From Parachlamydiales bacterium (GTDB taxonomy: Bacteria > Chlamydiota > Chlamydiia > Chlamydiales > JAJFMK01): a DNA stretch of 29,342 nucleotides. Location: positions 1-29,342 of the forward strand of contig JAGVKY010000107.1 in NCBI GenBank assembly GCA_020050175.1, written 5' to 3'. Shown in pieces: positions 6,766 to 14,645 of this stretch (its first letter is position 1; each line of letters opens with the position of its first letter). Position numbers and translations under genes: made by a program. The notes below the pieces were generated by a model. It was not told the DNA's origin and searched no databases. It saw only the letters and a program-made list of their open reading frames with translations.

Positions 6766-8269
6766 CTTGGGCTATCAAGAAGAACTTCTTAGGCTCCAGT
6801 GTCAAAAAGATAATGTGGAGCTTGTTAAGCATTTTCAAGATGATGGATATTCTGCTAAAACATTTGAACATCGCCCTGCTTTTAAAGAGCTCTTTGAATA
6901 TATCCTCCACAATCCTAAAACAATTAGTTATATTTATATCGTAAGGTGGGATCGTTTTTCTCGAAATGTTGAGCAAGCTTATGTAGAAATTTCCCGTCTT
7001 AAAGCATTAGGTGTGCAAATAAAATGTTTGGAGGAAACAATTTCTCCAAACGACCCTGCTTTTCATCTTTTTCGTGCACTTAAGATTGGCGAAGGACAAA
7101 TGGAGAACAGTCGAAGAGCGTTGAATACAACAATGGGGATTGTCAGGGCCCGAAAAGAAGGGAGATATACTGGCCCCCCTCCATTAGGCTATAAAAGGGA
7201 AAGAAGTTCTGGTGGTAAATCAATTATAGTGCCAGATGAAAATGCTACTCTAATAAAGGAAGCTTTTGAAGTTGTAGCCTTAGGCATATATTCAATCGAT
7301 GCTGTTCGCAAAATTCTCTCAAAAAAAGATCTTAAGATTGGTAGAAGCGCTTTTTATAAGTTACTACGAAACAAAACCTACATGGGTTTCACAAAAGTAC
7401 CTAAATTTCATGAAGAAGAGGAATATTATATTCCTGGTTTGCATGAAGCTTTGATAAGCGAAGATCTTTTTTTTCAAGTCGATTTAATTCTTAAAAAGAT
7501 AACTGAAAAAAATTGTATTCCTACAGGCAAAGTCAAACAACGGGAGGAGTTTCCGCTTCGCGGACTTCTTATTTGTCCCGAATGCAGTCGAAATTTGACT
7601 GGAAGCCTTTCCAAAAGCCGTAATGGAAACTATTATGGATATTATCATTGCCAAAACACGTGTAAGACAAGATTCAGTGCTCATTTTCTGAACGATAAAT
7701 TGGATGATTATCTGAAGTCCTTAACGATCCCAACCGAAGTTTCTGAACTATATATGGCTATCCTTGAAGACACGTTCAAGTCCAATGAAGGAGATCGTAA
7801 GAAGCAGATTCAGGGGCTAAAGGAGCGCATCAAAGATCAAGAAGACAAGATTGGCCGATGCGACGACATGCTATTGAATCGAGAAATTGATAGAGATTCG
7901 CATTCTCGTATGATTCCAAAATTGAAAGAAGAGATTGCTATTTTGAGGAAGAAGATCGAATTGCAAGAAAGCAGCGAAACAGGATTTATGAAGTATTGGC
8001 GCTTCGGCATACCTCTTTTGAGCAATTTGAGTGGGTTTTATATGAACGCTAATGTTGAGATTAAGCAAAAATTGCTCGGTTCGATATTCCCCGCAAAATT
8101 ACATTTTCGGAAAGATAGTTATCGAACCACTCCATTGAACCCTGCACTTGCGCTTATCTTGCAGAGAAACAATGGGTTACAAAATGAAAAAACCGGACAA
8201 AACCTCTTTTACGAGACTTTGTCCGGTGAATTGCAGATAGCCGGAATCGAACCAGCACCCTATAAATAG
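6677..8269 (+). CDS. Large serine recombinase (integrase)
   Basis: A protein of 530 aa from ATG 6677 (a TTG at 6671 is also possible). It has a resolvase domain with the catalytic serine in YTRVSTEEQ (S20) and the RWDRFSRN arginine motif (about 91-98). A recombinase domain follows (about 160-270), then a zinc ribbon with CPEC (300-303) and the YHCQNTC pair (325, 329), and a coiled coil (about 375-430). This is a complete large serine integrase that would insert and excise the island. It has no good RBS and likely relies on coupling. The last roughly 27 codons are antisense to the tRNA-Leu terminator and 3' end: the end reads AGIEPAPYK, typical of antisense tRNA, with TAG at 8267-8269. The C-terminus may therefore be host-derived. 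Confidence 0.92.
   Translation: MSFTNKPKEVKKAIIYTRVSTEEQAIHGYSLGYQEELLRLQCQKDNVELVKHFQDDGYSAKTFEHRPAFKELFEYILHNPKTISYIYIVRWDRFSRNVEQAYVEISRLKALGVQIKCLEETISPNDPAFHLFRALKIGEGQMENSRRALNTTMGIVRARKEGRYTGPPPLGYKRERSSGGKSIIVPDENATLIKEAFEVVALGIYSIDAVRKILSKKDLKIGRSAFYKLLRNKTYMGFTKVPKFHEEEEYYIPGLHEALISEDLFFQVDLILKKITEKNCIPTGKVKQREEFPLRGLLICPECSRNLTGSLSKSRNGNYYGYYHCQNTCKTRFSAHFLNDKLDDYLKSLTIPTEVSELYMAILEDTFKSNEGDRKKQIQGLKERIKDQEDKIGRCDDMLLNREIDRDSHSRMIPKLKEEIAILRKKIELQESSETGFMKYWRFGIPLLSNLSGFYMNANVEIKQKLLGSIFPAKLHFRKDSYRTTPLNPALALILQRNNGLQNEKTGQNLFYETLSGELQIAGIEPAPYK
8187..8227 (-). terminator. Terminator of tRNA-Leu, inside recombinase coding end
   Basis: A perfect 10-bp stem, ACCGGACAAA (8192-8201) with TTTGTCCGGT (8218-8227), is followed on the minus strand by six T (A-run 8187-8192). 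It begins 5 bp past the tRNA 3' end, the right place to end tRNA transcription. It lies within the recombinase reading frame. Confidence 0.8.
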
Positions 8270-8315
8270 GAGTAGATTTTGAGTCTACCGCGTCTACCAA
8301 TTCCGCCATACCTGC
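8232..8315 (-). tRNA. tRNA-Leu (CAA)
   Basis: An 84-nt tRNA starting at 8315. The acceptor stem GCAGGTA pairs with TATCTGC, one G-T pair included. The D-arm contains GGTAGACGCGGTAGA. The anticodon stem GTAGA/TCTAC encloses loop CTCAAAA with anticodon CAA, which reads UUG codons. A long variable arm follows, as expected for class II tRNA, and the T-arm contains GGTTCGATTCC. The discriminator is A and CCA is not encoded. Its 3' part overlaps the end of the recombinase gene, which identifies it as the likely island insertion site. Confidence 0.93.
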
Positions 8316-8377
8316 AAATCATGTAAAAAAGAAAAGATAGAGCTGAAATTGTACAGGCGCTGTGAATAAAGGGAAAG

Positions 8378-9238
8378 ATGGCTGAGAAATTATTGGTATT
8401 TGATGTGGGCGGCACCCGTTTACGAGGGGCCCTTTTCGAGGGTGAAGAAAAAAAAATCGGGGTCAATTTGAGACACGATCGCTTCCATTCTCTACAAGAG
8501 TGGTTCTCCCAGTCGGAGTTTAAAGAGGAAGAAATTGATCGAGTTGTGATCGCAGCAGCCGGCCCATCTGATGGCGAAACAATTGTTATGCCCAACTTCG
8601 ATTGGGTGTTTAACAAGGTTCAATTAGAAAAATTTTTTGATTGTGATGTCAAATTACTGAACGATCTCGAGGCCGCTGTCTATCTACTTCCTTTTCTCGA
8701 TATGGAAGGGATCCCTAAAGGGGGTGTAAAAGGGTTGATCATGCCCGGTACGGGCCTGGGAGAGGGGATCATTGTCCCTTTTAATGATGGTTGGATGCCT
8801 CTTTCCTCGGAGGGGGGACACTGCATCTTTGCCCCGCAGAATAAACGACAAAAAGACTTGGCTGAGAAAATAGGATTTCCCTTAGAAGTTGAAACCTTTT
8901 TGTCGGGAGGGGGTTTACAACTCATCCACCATAGCTTGACAGGAGAAAAAATCACCCCTGAGGAGGTGGTTCAGGATGGAGGAGAAGCAGTCGAAATATT
9001 TGTCGAAATGCTCCTAAATGAGGCAACAAATTTTGCTCTTAGGACGTCGCCAAGAGGCGGTCTTTTTTTGGCAGGGGGAATTGTCAGCTCTCTCGCTCCA
9101 ACGATCAAAGAACAAGCCCATCTATTTTATGAACATCCAAGGATGGGGTATCTTTTAAAAGAATTTTCTCTAGCCATCCTAAATGACGCGGAGATCGTCC
9201 TTCAAGGTGCAGCTCTTTTTGGAATGTCTCAACGGTGA
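8378..9238 (+). CDS. glk: Glucokinase
   Basis: A 286-aa enzyme of the ATP-dependent bacterial glucokinase family, which phosphorylates glucose to glucose-6-phosphate in the cytoplasm. Seen are phosphate-1 motif DVGGTR (9-14), catalytic Asp in LLNDLEAA (D96), the ATP-site motif PGTGLGEG (123-130), SEGGH (144-148) with the glucose-binding Glu/His, and the LAGGIV adenosine motif near the C-terminus. It is slightly shorter than E. coli Glk (321 aa). AAGGGA lies just before ATG 8378. Its stop overlaps the next start by 4 nt, so it heads an operon with the batC- and batD-like genes. Pathogenic Chlamydia lack a glucokinase, so its presence points to an environmental chlamydia. Confidence 0.9.
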   Translation: MAEKLLVFDVGGTRLRGALFEGEEKKIGVNLRHDRFHSLQEWFSQSEFKEEEIDRVVIAAAGPSDGETIVMPNFDWVFNKVQLEKFFDCDVKLLNDLEAAVYLLPFLDMEGIPKGGVKGLIMPGTGLGEGIIVPFNDGWMPLSSEGGHCIFAPQNKRQKDLAEKIGFPLEVETFLSGGGLQLIHHSLTGEKITPEEVVQDGGEAVEIFVEMLLNEATNFALRTSPRGGLFLAGGIVSSLAPTIKEQAHLFYEHPRMGYLLKEFSLAILNDAEIVLQGAALFGMSQR

Positions 9239-10029
9239 TCCTTTTTTTAGCTCTCTTTTTGTTGAGTGATCCCTCTCTTTTTACCTATGGCACCGCCTTA
9301 GTAGAAGCGGGTGCTCCGGAAAAGGGAGAGGAATTTTTAAAAGGGCTTCTCTCTACTGAAATCACATCGGAAAGTAAAAATCGCATCCTCTACAACCTCG
9401 GCCTCTCCTATCTGAAAAGAGGAGCAACAATAGAGGCTTTAGGGACCTTTCAACAGATGGACGATCATGATTCATTTACTCGTCAGGCGATTCAAAAAGC
9501 TTTTGAGCAAAAACCACAGCCCTCTTTTCAAACTCTTTCCCCTCTTCCCTCTCCTTTAGAGCTAGAAAGTACGATCGGTGAAATCGAAAACCTTTTGAAA
9601 AATTTAACGGCGCTCCCCTTTGAAAATGGAGAAAATTCTAGCTCCTACAATCTGCTAAAAGAGCGTTTGGGAGAAATTCTGAAGCGGAAAAAAGAGTGGT
9701 GGGGCACGGTGATTGAGCGGCAGGAACAAATTCTGCCTCAAGGCTGCGCTCTTTCGAGCTGGGAAGGGATCACCAAAAGGCTCGGAGAGGGGACCCTTCT
9801 TCTTGAAAGAGGGGAACAAGCCTTTCAAAAACATGAGAAGCCGTTAGCAACGGTTTACCCTTTACTTCTTGAAGGTTTAAATTATTTGAAAAGCAGTAAA
9901 AAGGAGCTCGACCAGGTTGAAACCAAAGGAAGTGAACCGGTCCGATCTGAACGACTAGAGCATCTTTCTGAAATGTTAGAGAAAGACAAAAGGCCCTCTT
10001 CACCCCCCCCGAAAGAGGTTCTATGGTGA
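9235..10029 (+). CDS. Secreted TPR-containing protein, BatC-like position
   Basis: A 264-aa protein with a hydrophobic N-terminus (ILFLALFLLSDPSLF) likely to be a signal or anchor. TPR-like helices follow (about 18-85, including RILYNLGLSYLKRGATIEAL), then a helical charged middle and a Pro-rich end. It starts at GTG 9235 in a 4-nt overlap with glk and overlaps the batD-like gene by 7 nt. A TPR protein before BatD is the usual place for BatC in aerotolerance operons, but only position and the TPR support that. No MoxR or von Willebrand (BatA/BatB) gene is visible here. Confidence 0.65.
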   Translation: MILFLALFLLSDPSLFTYGTALVEAGAPEKGEEFLKGLLSTEITSESKNRILYNLGLSYLKRGATIEALGTFQQMDDHDSFTRQAIQKAFEQKPQPSFQTLSPLPSPLELESTIGEIENLLKNLTALPFENGENSSSYNLLKERLGEILKRKKEWWGTVIERQEQILPQGCALSSWEGITKRLGEGTLLLERGEQAFQKHEKPLATVYPLLLEGLNYLKSSKKELDQVETKGSEPVRSERLEHLSEMLEKDKRPSSPPPKEVLW

Positions 10030-11321
10030 CATTGCTCCTCTTTTTCTTTTTAGCCACAAGCCAAGAGGTGGGTCTTAGAGGACCTCTAGATTTGAAAGCT
10101 TTTGTGGAATCTCCTACCCCTTGGTACCCGAATCAAGAGGGAAAATTTCTGTACCAGATTCGCTACCGGGGAAAGATTCAGCTGACAGCAGAAGATCTTC
10201 CTCTTCTCAACCCCGCGGAAGGGTTCGAAAAAGTAGGGGATAAGATCATCGAAGAACGGGATGAGCTAGACTACCGCGTCCAGGAAATCAGTCAAAAAGT
10301 TAGGCCGATAGAGGGGGGAACTTTTATCCTTCCGGCCTCTCATATCGAAGGTTACCTCTACGCCATCAAAGAGGGTAAAATCATCCCTTATCAAAAAATT
10401 AAAAGTGAACTCCCCCTTTTTAAAGTCGATGTCACCCCTTTTCCTCAGGAGGGACGCCCCCCATTCTTTAATGGATCGGTGGGAGAGTTTACCTTTGATC
10501 TTACTCCCATCAGCATAGGCGATTGGATCACGTTCCAATGGAAAGTGAAAGGCAACGGAGTGGATAGCCTGGTATTCCCTCCTCTCAACTGCGAGCCTGG
10601 CCTGGCTGGTTTTTTTCATCTGGATGATCTACCCATCAAAATCACCGGTACGGGAAACGAAAGGACCTTTACCTTCCGTTTAGCCCCCCTCATCCCTGGG
10701 ATTGAAGAGGTTCCTCCTCTTTCTTGGTCAGCGCTTGATCCAACGAACGGAAAATATATAACTTGGAAAAGCTCCCCATTTCCCTTACCTGCAAATCCAT
10801 TGCCTCCTCTAACGAAACATACTTACCCAAAGGATCAACTTCCCCCTCTCCGATTGTTGAATCCCACCGCCAATGAGTTGCTTGAAAAGGGAGAAATCCC
10901 TCTAAGCCTACTTGTTTTGCAACGGGAGTGGAGATCTCGCCCTTGGGATAGGACAATCTCTTACGAAATCCACTCCCTTGAGTCACGAGCGGGACTTCCT
11001 TTGAGCCCTTTCCCCCTTTATGATCTGATCACAACCTTCTTTCGCTGGCTCATTTTGCCACTTGTTATCTTTGCCTTGTGGAAAAGGTCCCTTACCCTGG
11101 CTGCTCTTTCTCTCCTCATCACCCTTTTTCTCTTGAGCCCTTGGGGACAAGAGCACCGAGCGATTGTTTTGTCGCCTGTTTTTCCAAAAGAGGGTTCTTT
11201 TTCCCCCTTTTTGTCGGGAGAGACCGTCAAAATTCTTAAAAGTGAGGGCGATTTTGCACTTATCGCTTCAAAAAAGCAGGTAGGAACGGTACCCTTATCT
11301 TCCATCATTGCAATAAAGTGA
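10023..11321 (+). CDS. batD: BatD-like membrane protein with C-terminal SH3-like domain
   Basis: A protein of 432 aa with a signal sequence (1-14), a beta-rich extracytoplasmic region, and membrane segments at about 337-353 and 355-373. The central part (147-255) carries the BatD pattern: PPFFNGSVGEFTFDL, IGDWITFQWKVKGNG, then FRLAPLIPGIEEVPPLSWSA and DPTNGKY. BatD proteins belong to Bat (aerotolerance/oxidative-stress) operons in the cell envelope. Residues 381-432 (SGETVKILKSEGDFALIA and GTVPLSSI) look like an SH3b domain that could bind peptide or peptidoglycan. It starts at ATG 10023, overlapping the TPR gene by 7 nt. The family call is good; the physiological role is not established for chlamydiae. 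Confidence 0.7.
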   Translation: MVTLLLFFFLATSQEVGLRGPLDLKAFVESPTPWYPNQEGKFLYQIRYRGKIQLTAEDLPLLNPAEGFEKVGDKIIEERDELDYRVQEISQKVRPIEGGTFILPASHIEGYLYAIKEGKIIPYQKIKSELPLFKVDVTPFPQEGRPPFFNGSVGEFTFDLTPISIGDWITFQWKVKGNGVDSLVFPPLNCEPGLAGFFHLDDLPIKITGTGNERTFTFRLAPLIPGIEEVPPLSWSALDPTNGKYITWKSSPFPLPANPLPPLTKHTYPKDQLPPLRLLNPTANELLEKGEIPLSLLVLQREWRSRPWDRTISYEIHSLESRAGLPLSPFPLYDLITTFFRWLILPLVIFALWKRSLTLAALSLLITLFLLSPWGQEHRAIVLSPVFPKEGSFSPFLSGETVKILKSEGDFALIASKKQVGTVPLSSIIAIK

Positions 11322-11357
11322 CGAGATTCGTAGATTCTGAATTTCCTAGGACATCAA

Positions 11358-11468
11358 TTGGATACTACCGGTCTTCACGCTATTGAAACTCATTTTCAAA
11401 AACTTGAGGAGCTTTTTGAAAAAGCTCTTGAAGAAATTCTATTACTTGAGACACTAATCAATTCATGA
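11358..11468 (+). CDS. Small helical ORF overlapping next gene
   Basis: A 36-aa frame from TTG 11358, with TAGGA about 7 nt upstream, to TGA 11466-11468, which overlaps the next ATG (ATGA). The sequence is strongly helical with heptad-like leucines (HFQKLEELFEKALEEILLLE). The coupling overlap and RBS favour a real microprotein. No family is recognised. Confidence 0.4.
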   Translation: MDTTGLHAIETHFQKLEELFEKALEEILLLETLINS

Positions 11469-12463
11469 AGCGTGACCTGCCAATCGAGAGGAAAGCCCTC
11501 TACAACCTCATCCGCATGCAATGGGTACAAGATCCCGACCCTCGCATTGAGCCATGGCAAATAGAAAATCTTCGTGATTTGAGTCCTGACGAGATTTTTA
11601 GAAGGCTTAAGGAAAAAGAGATTGTTTTGGATAAACACAGTTTTTTAACCTACGCCGAACCCCACCCAGCGCCTGAAGATCTCACCGACAGCCTCATTGG
11701 CGGAAGGGATATCTCCCCTGAGGAAGCCGACGCGATCTACCTCTTAATTTTTGAACTCTGGCGAAGATATTTACCTGAAAAACAATCTCTTTCGGTCTTT
11801 GCCGACCATCTCGATCATCTGATTTGGGCCTACGATGCTGGGACCATCAGTGACACGACCGAATTGCAAGACGACGTTGCGACCCTTATGCAGACCCTCG
11901 AAGAAAACACCGACGAAGGGAACGATCCTATCGATGTCTTTGAGACGATCTCTTGCCATCTGGCCAATGATCTAGAAAGTTTTATCTATGACTATATCAG
12001 TGATCAGATTGAACAAGGTGACTACAACTACGCCTCTGAGTTGATTGATGGTTGCATCGATTATGTGACCGACCTGAAATGGTTCAATCTCTTAAAAGCC
12101 CGTTTGATGGCTCTTTCCGATCCGAAAGGATCTATCGAACTCATCAAAGAGCTCATTTCAGAATCTCATTCTGAACCAGATCTTGAGTTTGTCTTCGAAT
12201 TGATGGATGTCTTAGTTGAAATTGGCAATGACGATCTCTTTTATCCTTTAGTCAAAGAGGCTTCCCATCTTCTTAAAATCGAGGCAGACCTCCAAGAACT
12301 GCTCGTCATCTGTCTTGATTATTTTCAACGGCAAGACCGCGATGAAATCGCCTACGAAGTTGATACCCTCATCAACCAAAGGCCGCCAAAAACCCCCATG
12401 GAGCCCCTCACTCCTAACGACCCCTCCCTTAAAAAACTGCTGAGTGTTTTAAATCTCGGGTAA
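11465..12463 (+). CDS. Acidic helical protein of unknown function
   Basis: A 332-aa cytoplasmic-looking protein with no signal peptide or membrane segment, very rich in Asp/Glu and predicted helical throughout. It looks like an alpha-solenoid: repeated helix pairs such as NYASELIDGCIDYVTDLKWF and LEFVFELMDVLVEIGNDDLF. The N-terminal part contains WQIENLRDLSPDEIFRRL. I do not recognise the family; such proteins in chlamydiae are often lineage-specific conserved hypotheticals. The start is the ATG overlapping the 36-aa ORF. A repeat-scaffold or chaperone-like role would be a guess. Confidence 0.75.
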   Translation: MKRDLPIERKALYNLIRMQWVQDPDPRIEPWQIENLRDLSPDEIFRRLKEKEIVLDKHSFLTYAEPHPAPEDLTDSLIGGRDISPEEADAIYLLIFELWRRYLPEKQSLSVFADHLDHLIWAYDAGTISDTTELQDDVATLMQTLEENTDEGNDPIDVFETISCHLANDLESFIYDYISDQIEQGDYNYASELIDGCIDYVTDLKWFNLLKARLMALSDPKGSIELIKELISESHSEPDLEFVFELMDVLVEIGNDDLFYPLVKEASHLLKIEADLQELLVICLDYFQRQDRDEIAYEVDTLINQRPPKTPMEPLTPNDPSLKKLLSVLNLG

Positions 12464-12524
12464 TCCTTTTTATTTTCTTAAAGTAGATAACTAATAATCT
12501 GTGCTTAATTTATGGTTTTTGACC

Positions 12525-12587
12525 TTGTCAAAGATCAGGTATTTTGCAAGAATCATTTTTTTGCAAAATTACTTATCACTTTAAGGA
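12525..12587 (+). promoter_or_regulatory. Putative promoter and inverted repeat before 12594
   Basis: A possible -35 TTGTCA (12525-12530) and -10 AAGAAT (12548-12553) are 17 bp apart. ATTTTGCAA (12541-12549) and TTGCAAAAT (12561-12569) form a perfect 9-bp inverted repeat over an 11-nt spacer, overlapping the -10; this could be an operator or a leader hairpin. AAGGA at 12583-12587 is the RBS. Confidence 0.35.
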
Positions 12588-12593
12588 ATTATT

Positions 12594-12965
12594 ATGCTTT
12601 TTCAAGTTGCCTCTTCTATTGCCATAACTGTTCCTCTGAATACGGTAGTTCCTCTCTTCATGAGTTTTTCTGACGCTGACAATGATTCCCTGCGGAGAAA
12701 AGTTTGTGATGGGCTGGTCACCGGCCTTTTCTTTGGTACACTCCCTTCAATTATTTTTGAACTGAGTCGGATCGCTTTAAATGCTTTTGCTCCCAAACTA
12801 TTTTCCCAAGTGCCGTTTCCTTTAGGCCTCATCGCCAGAATTATTTTCCACATTGCCTCTCCTGTCTTATTCGGCAAATTGGCAGAAAAGATCATACCTA
12901 ATATTTTTCATAAAATTTCGGGAAAAGCTATGGAGCTCATCGATAATTTGGCGCCCACGAAATAA
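12594..12965 (+). CDS. Small hydrophobic membrane protein
   Basis: A protein of 123 aa with several hydrophobic stretches (about 3-23, 42-60, 75-97) and an amphipathic C-terminus (KIIPNIFHKISGKAMELIDN). ATG 12594 is 6 nt after AAGGA. No catalytic motif or known family is seen. In chlamydiae, small proteins with paired hydrophobic segments are often inclusion-membrane or cell-envelope proteins, but the bilobed Inc pattern is not clear here. It is monocistronic, facing the ugpB-like gene tail to tail. Confidence 0.6.
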   Translation: MLFQVASSIAITVPLNTVVPLFMSFSDADNDSLRRKVCDGLVTGLFFGTLPSIIFELSRIALNAFAPKLFSQVPFPLGLIARIIFHIASPVLFGKLAEKIIPNIFHKISGKAMELIDNLAPTK

Positions 12966-13063
12966 GTTAGGGCTCTAAATCCTGTAGCGTCTATTTGCCT
13001 GAATTTATTCCCGTCTAATAGTCAAATTATTTTATCACTATTGTCCTAAACAAACCCAACAAG

Positions 13064-13086
13064 CATTCTCCGCAATAGGGAGAATG
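13064..13086. terminator. Hairpin between convergent genes
   Basis: CATTCTCC (13064-13071) pairs with GGAGAATG (13079-13086) over a 7-nt loop, between two genes that converge. There is no T-run on either strand, so it is a weak candidate for a terminator shared by both. Confidence 0.3.
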
Positions 13087-13111
13087 ACCAACAAATTAAT
13101 TCCCTAAGGGT

Positions 13112-14374
13112 TCAATTGGGAAATTCGAGCGCTTGCTGGGGAGTCAACTCCCCCCTGAGGAGCTTTTCGAACTGAGAGACGATCTGCTCGCGCAATTCGA
13201 TATAGTTTTCTAATCGAACCCCAAACGAGTATTTGCCTATCGGACGACAAAGGACCTCTTCAGCTGCTATGCGGTGGGCGGGATGATTTTCATAAAACCC
13301 CTCATGCAAAGATTTTTCATAGGCCGCTTTGGAAATTGGCAGGTAGCCGGTCTCTTGATGCCACCTTGTCTGCACTTCTGGAGATGAGAGGTATTTTAAA
13401 AAGGGTTGGATCTTTGCATAGAGCTCCTCTGAAAAACCACTCATCACAAAGAGGGCCCCTCCTCCTGTGTTGAGCGTATAGGGAGTCTCTACTTCGCTTT
13501 TCCAATAGGGAATAGGTCCGAGACCGATAGGGAAGCTTGCTTTACGCAGTAAGAGGGGAAGACGGTTAGCTCCCTGTAAGAGGATACCGCATTTTTCATC
13601 CGTGAAAAACTTTTCTGGCTCATCAGAAAAGCTCCCCCGGTAGGAGAAATACCCCTTCGAATGCCATTCTGCTACTTTGCTCCAGTGCTTGATCAAGAGA
13701 GGGTGGGACAACTTTAATTGGGCCCCTTTTCCCCCAAAACCATTCTCCTCTGTTGCAATCGGAATGTTATGGAGAGAAGCAACATGTTCAAGATGGTAGG
13801 CAGAGGGCCATGCTGTCGTATAACCGATAATCCCAACTTTCTTTAGTGCAAGGGCGACCGCTTCAAATTCTTCCCAAGTTTTAGGAGGAGATTCAGGGTC
13901 TAGGCCTGCTTTTTGAAAAGCTTCCTTGTTGTAAAAAAGGATCCCAGTGGAGGCATTCCAAGGCAACGCTGCCAACTGTCCATCGTCGCGAGAATAAAAA
14001 CGGCGAGCCACATCCATAAAACGGGAGGGATCAATGCCTGTTATAGGTCTATAAAGGGCTTCATTCGCAATAAAAGTTGGGGCTGCGACTTCATAAACTT
14101 GAACAATATGAGGATGTTTTTTATTTTCAAATGCTAACAAAGTTTCTTCTACTAACACTTTGTAATTTGCCTGCTTTAGCGGAATTACTTTGATGTCTCC
14201 TTGAGAAGGATTGAAATCATCCACGATCTTTTCAAAAGACTCTTTTAAAGGACCATCGAGAGCATGCCACAAATAAACCTCTTCAGCCTGAATGGCATAA
14301 ACTAACAAGAAAAGTGTAAAGATAGATTTTATTTGTCGCACAATGTAATATCGAAAGAAAAAACCATTAGTCAT
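13112..14374 (-). CDS. ugpB: UgpB-type ABC substrate-binding protein
   Basis: A 420-aa family-1 extracellular solute-binding protein, closest by eye to UgpB (sn-glycerol-3-phosphate/sugar). Conserved stretches are YLWHALDGPLKESFEKIV near the mature N-terminus, ILFYNKEAFQKAGLDPESPP, then PPKTWEEFEAVA, and TGYLPISKAAYE near the C-terminus. A signal sequence ends at about VYAIQA. ATG 14374 leaves only 3 bp to the opposite gene; GTG 14341 would give the cleaner signal sequence VRQIKSIFTLFLLVYAIQA, and neither has a clear RBS. No UgpA/E/C permease or ATPase is nearby, so the partners must be elsewhere or the protein is an orphan. The exact substrate is uncertain. Confidence 0.82.
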   Translation of the reverse strand: MTNGFFFRYYIVRQIKSIFTLFLLVYAIQAEEVYLWHALDGPLKESFEKIVDDFNPSQGDIKVIPLKQANYKVLVEETLLAFENKKHPHIVQVYEVAAPTFIANEALYRPITGIDPSRFMDVARRFYSRDDGQLAALPWNASTGILFYNKEAFQKAGLDPESPPKTWEEFEAVALALKKVGIIGYTTAWPSAYHLEHVASLHNIPIATEENGFGGKGAQLKLSHPLLIKHWSKVAEWHSKGYFSYRGSFSDEPEKFFTDEKCGILLQGANRLPLLLRKASFPIGLGPIPYWKSEVETPYTLNTGGGALFVMSGFSEELYAKIQPFLKYLSSPEVQTRWHQETGYLPISKAAYEKSLHEGFYENHPAHRIAAEEVLCRPIGKYSFGVRLENYIELREQIVSQFEKLLRGELTPQQALEFPN

Positions 14375-14377
14375 TAT

Positions 14378-14614
14378 ATGAAATACGTTATTTTATTAGC
14401 TTTATCTCTTCTTTCCGTTGGCTCAGCTTTAGAGGCATGCCCTCGTTGCTGCTACCATCGCCAACCACGGACGGTCTATGTGTTGCCTGCTCAACCAGCG
14501 CAACAAATTGTTGTTCTGCCAGCTCCGCCAGTACGCCGAGTTGTCTTTGTACCAGCTCCCCGCCCTCGTCCCGTCTTCAACTTTGGACTGAACCTCGGCT
14601 TCCTCTTCCGCTAA
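14378..14614 (+). CDS. Small secreted Pro/Arg/Val-rich peptide
   Basis: A 78-aa protein with a signal peptide (KYVILLALSLLSVGSALEA). The mature part starts CPRCCYHRQPR and continues with repeats of the form VVxLPAPPVRRVV and FVPAPRPRP, ending in FNFGLNLGFLFR. The end with alternating aromatic residues resembles a membrane-inserting tail. It starts at ATG 14378, almost back to back with the ugpB-like gene. No family is recognised. The length, cysteines and repeats suggest a cell-envelope structural peptide. Confidence 0.6.
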   Translation: MKYVILLALSLLSVGSALEACPRCCYHRQPRTVYVLPAQPAQQIVVLPAPPVRRVVFVPAPRPRPVFNFGLNLGFLFR

Positions 14615-14645
14615 CAGGATCAAGGACATGGCAAAGCTTCTGTTT

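Noticed and set aside
8260..8616. 118-aa minus-strand ORF opposite glk and the tRNA
   Set aside because: Overlaps the tRNA and is antisense to a clear glucokinase; no family features.
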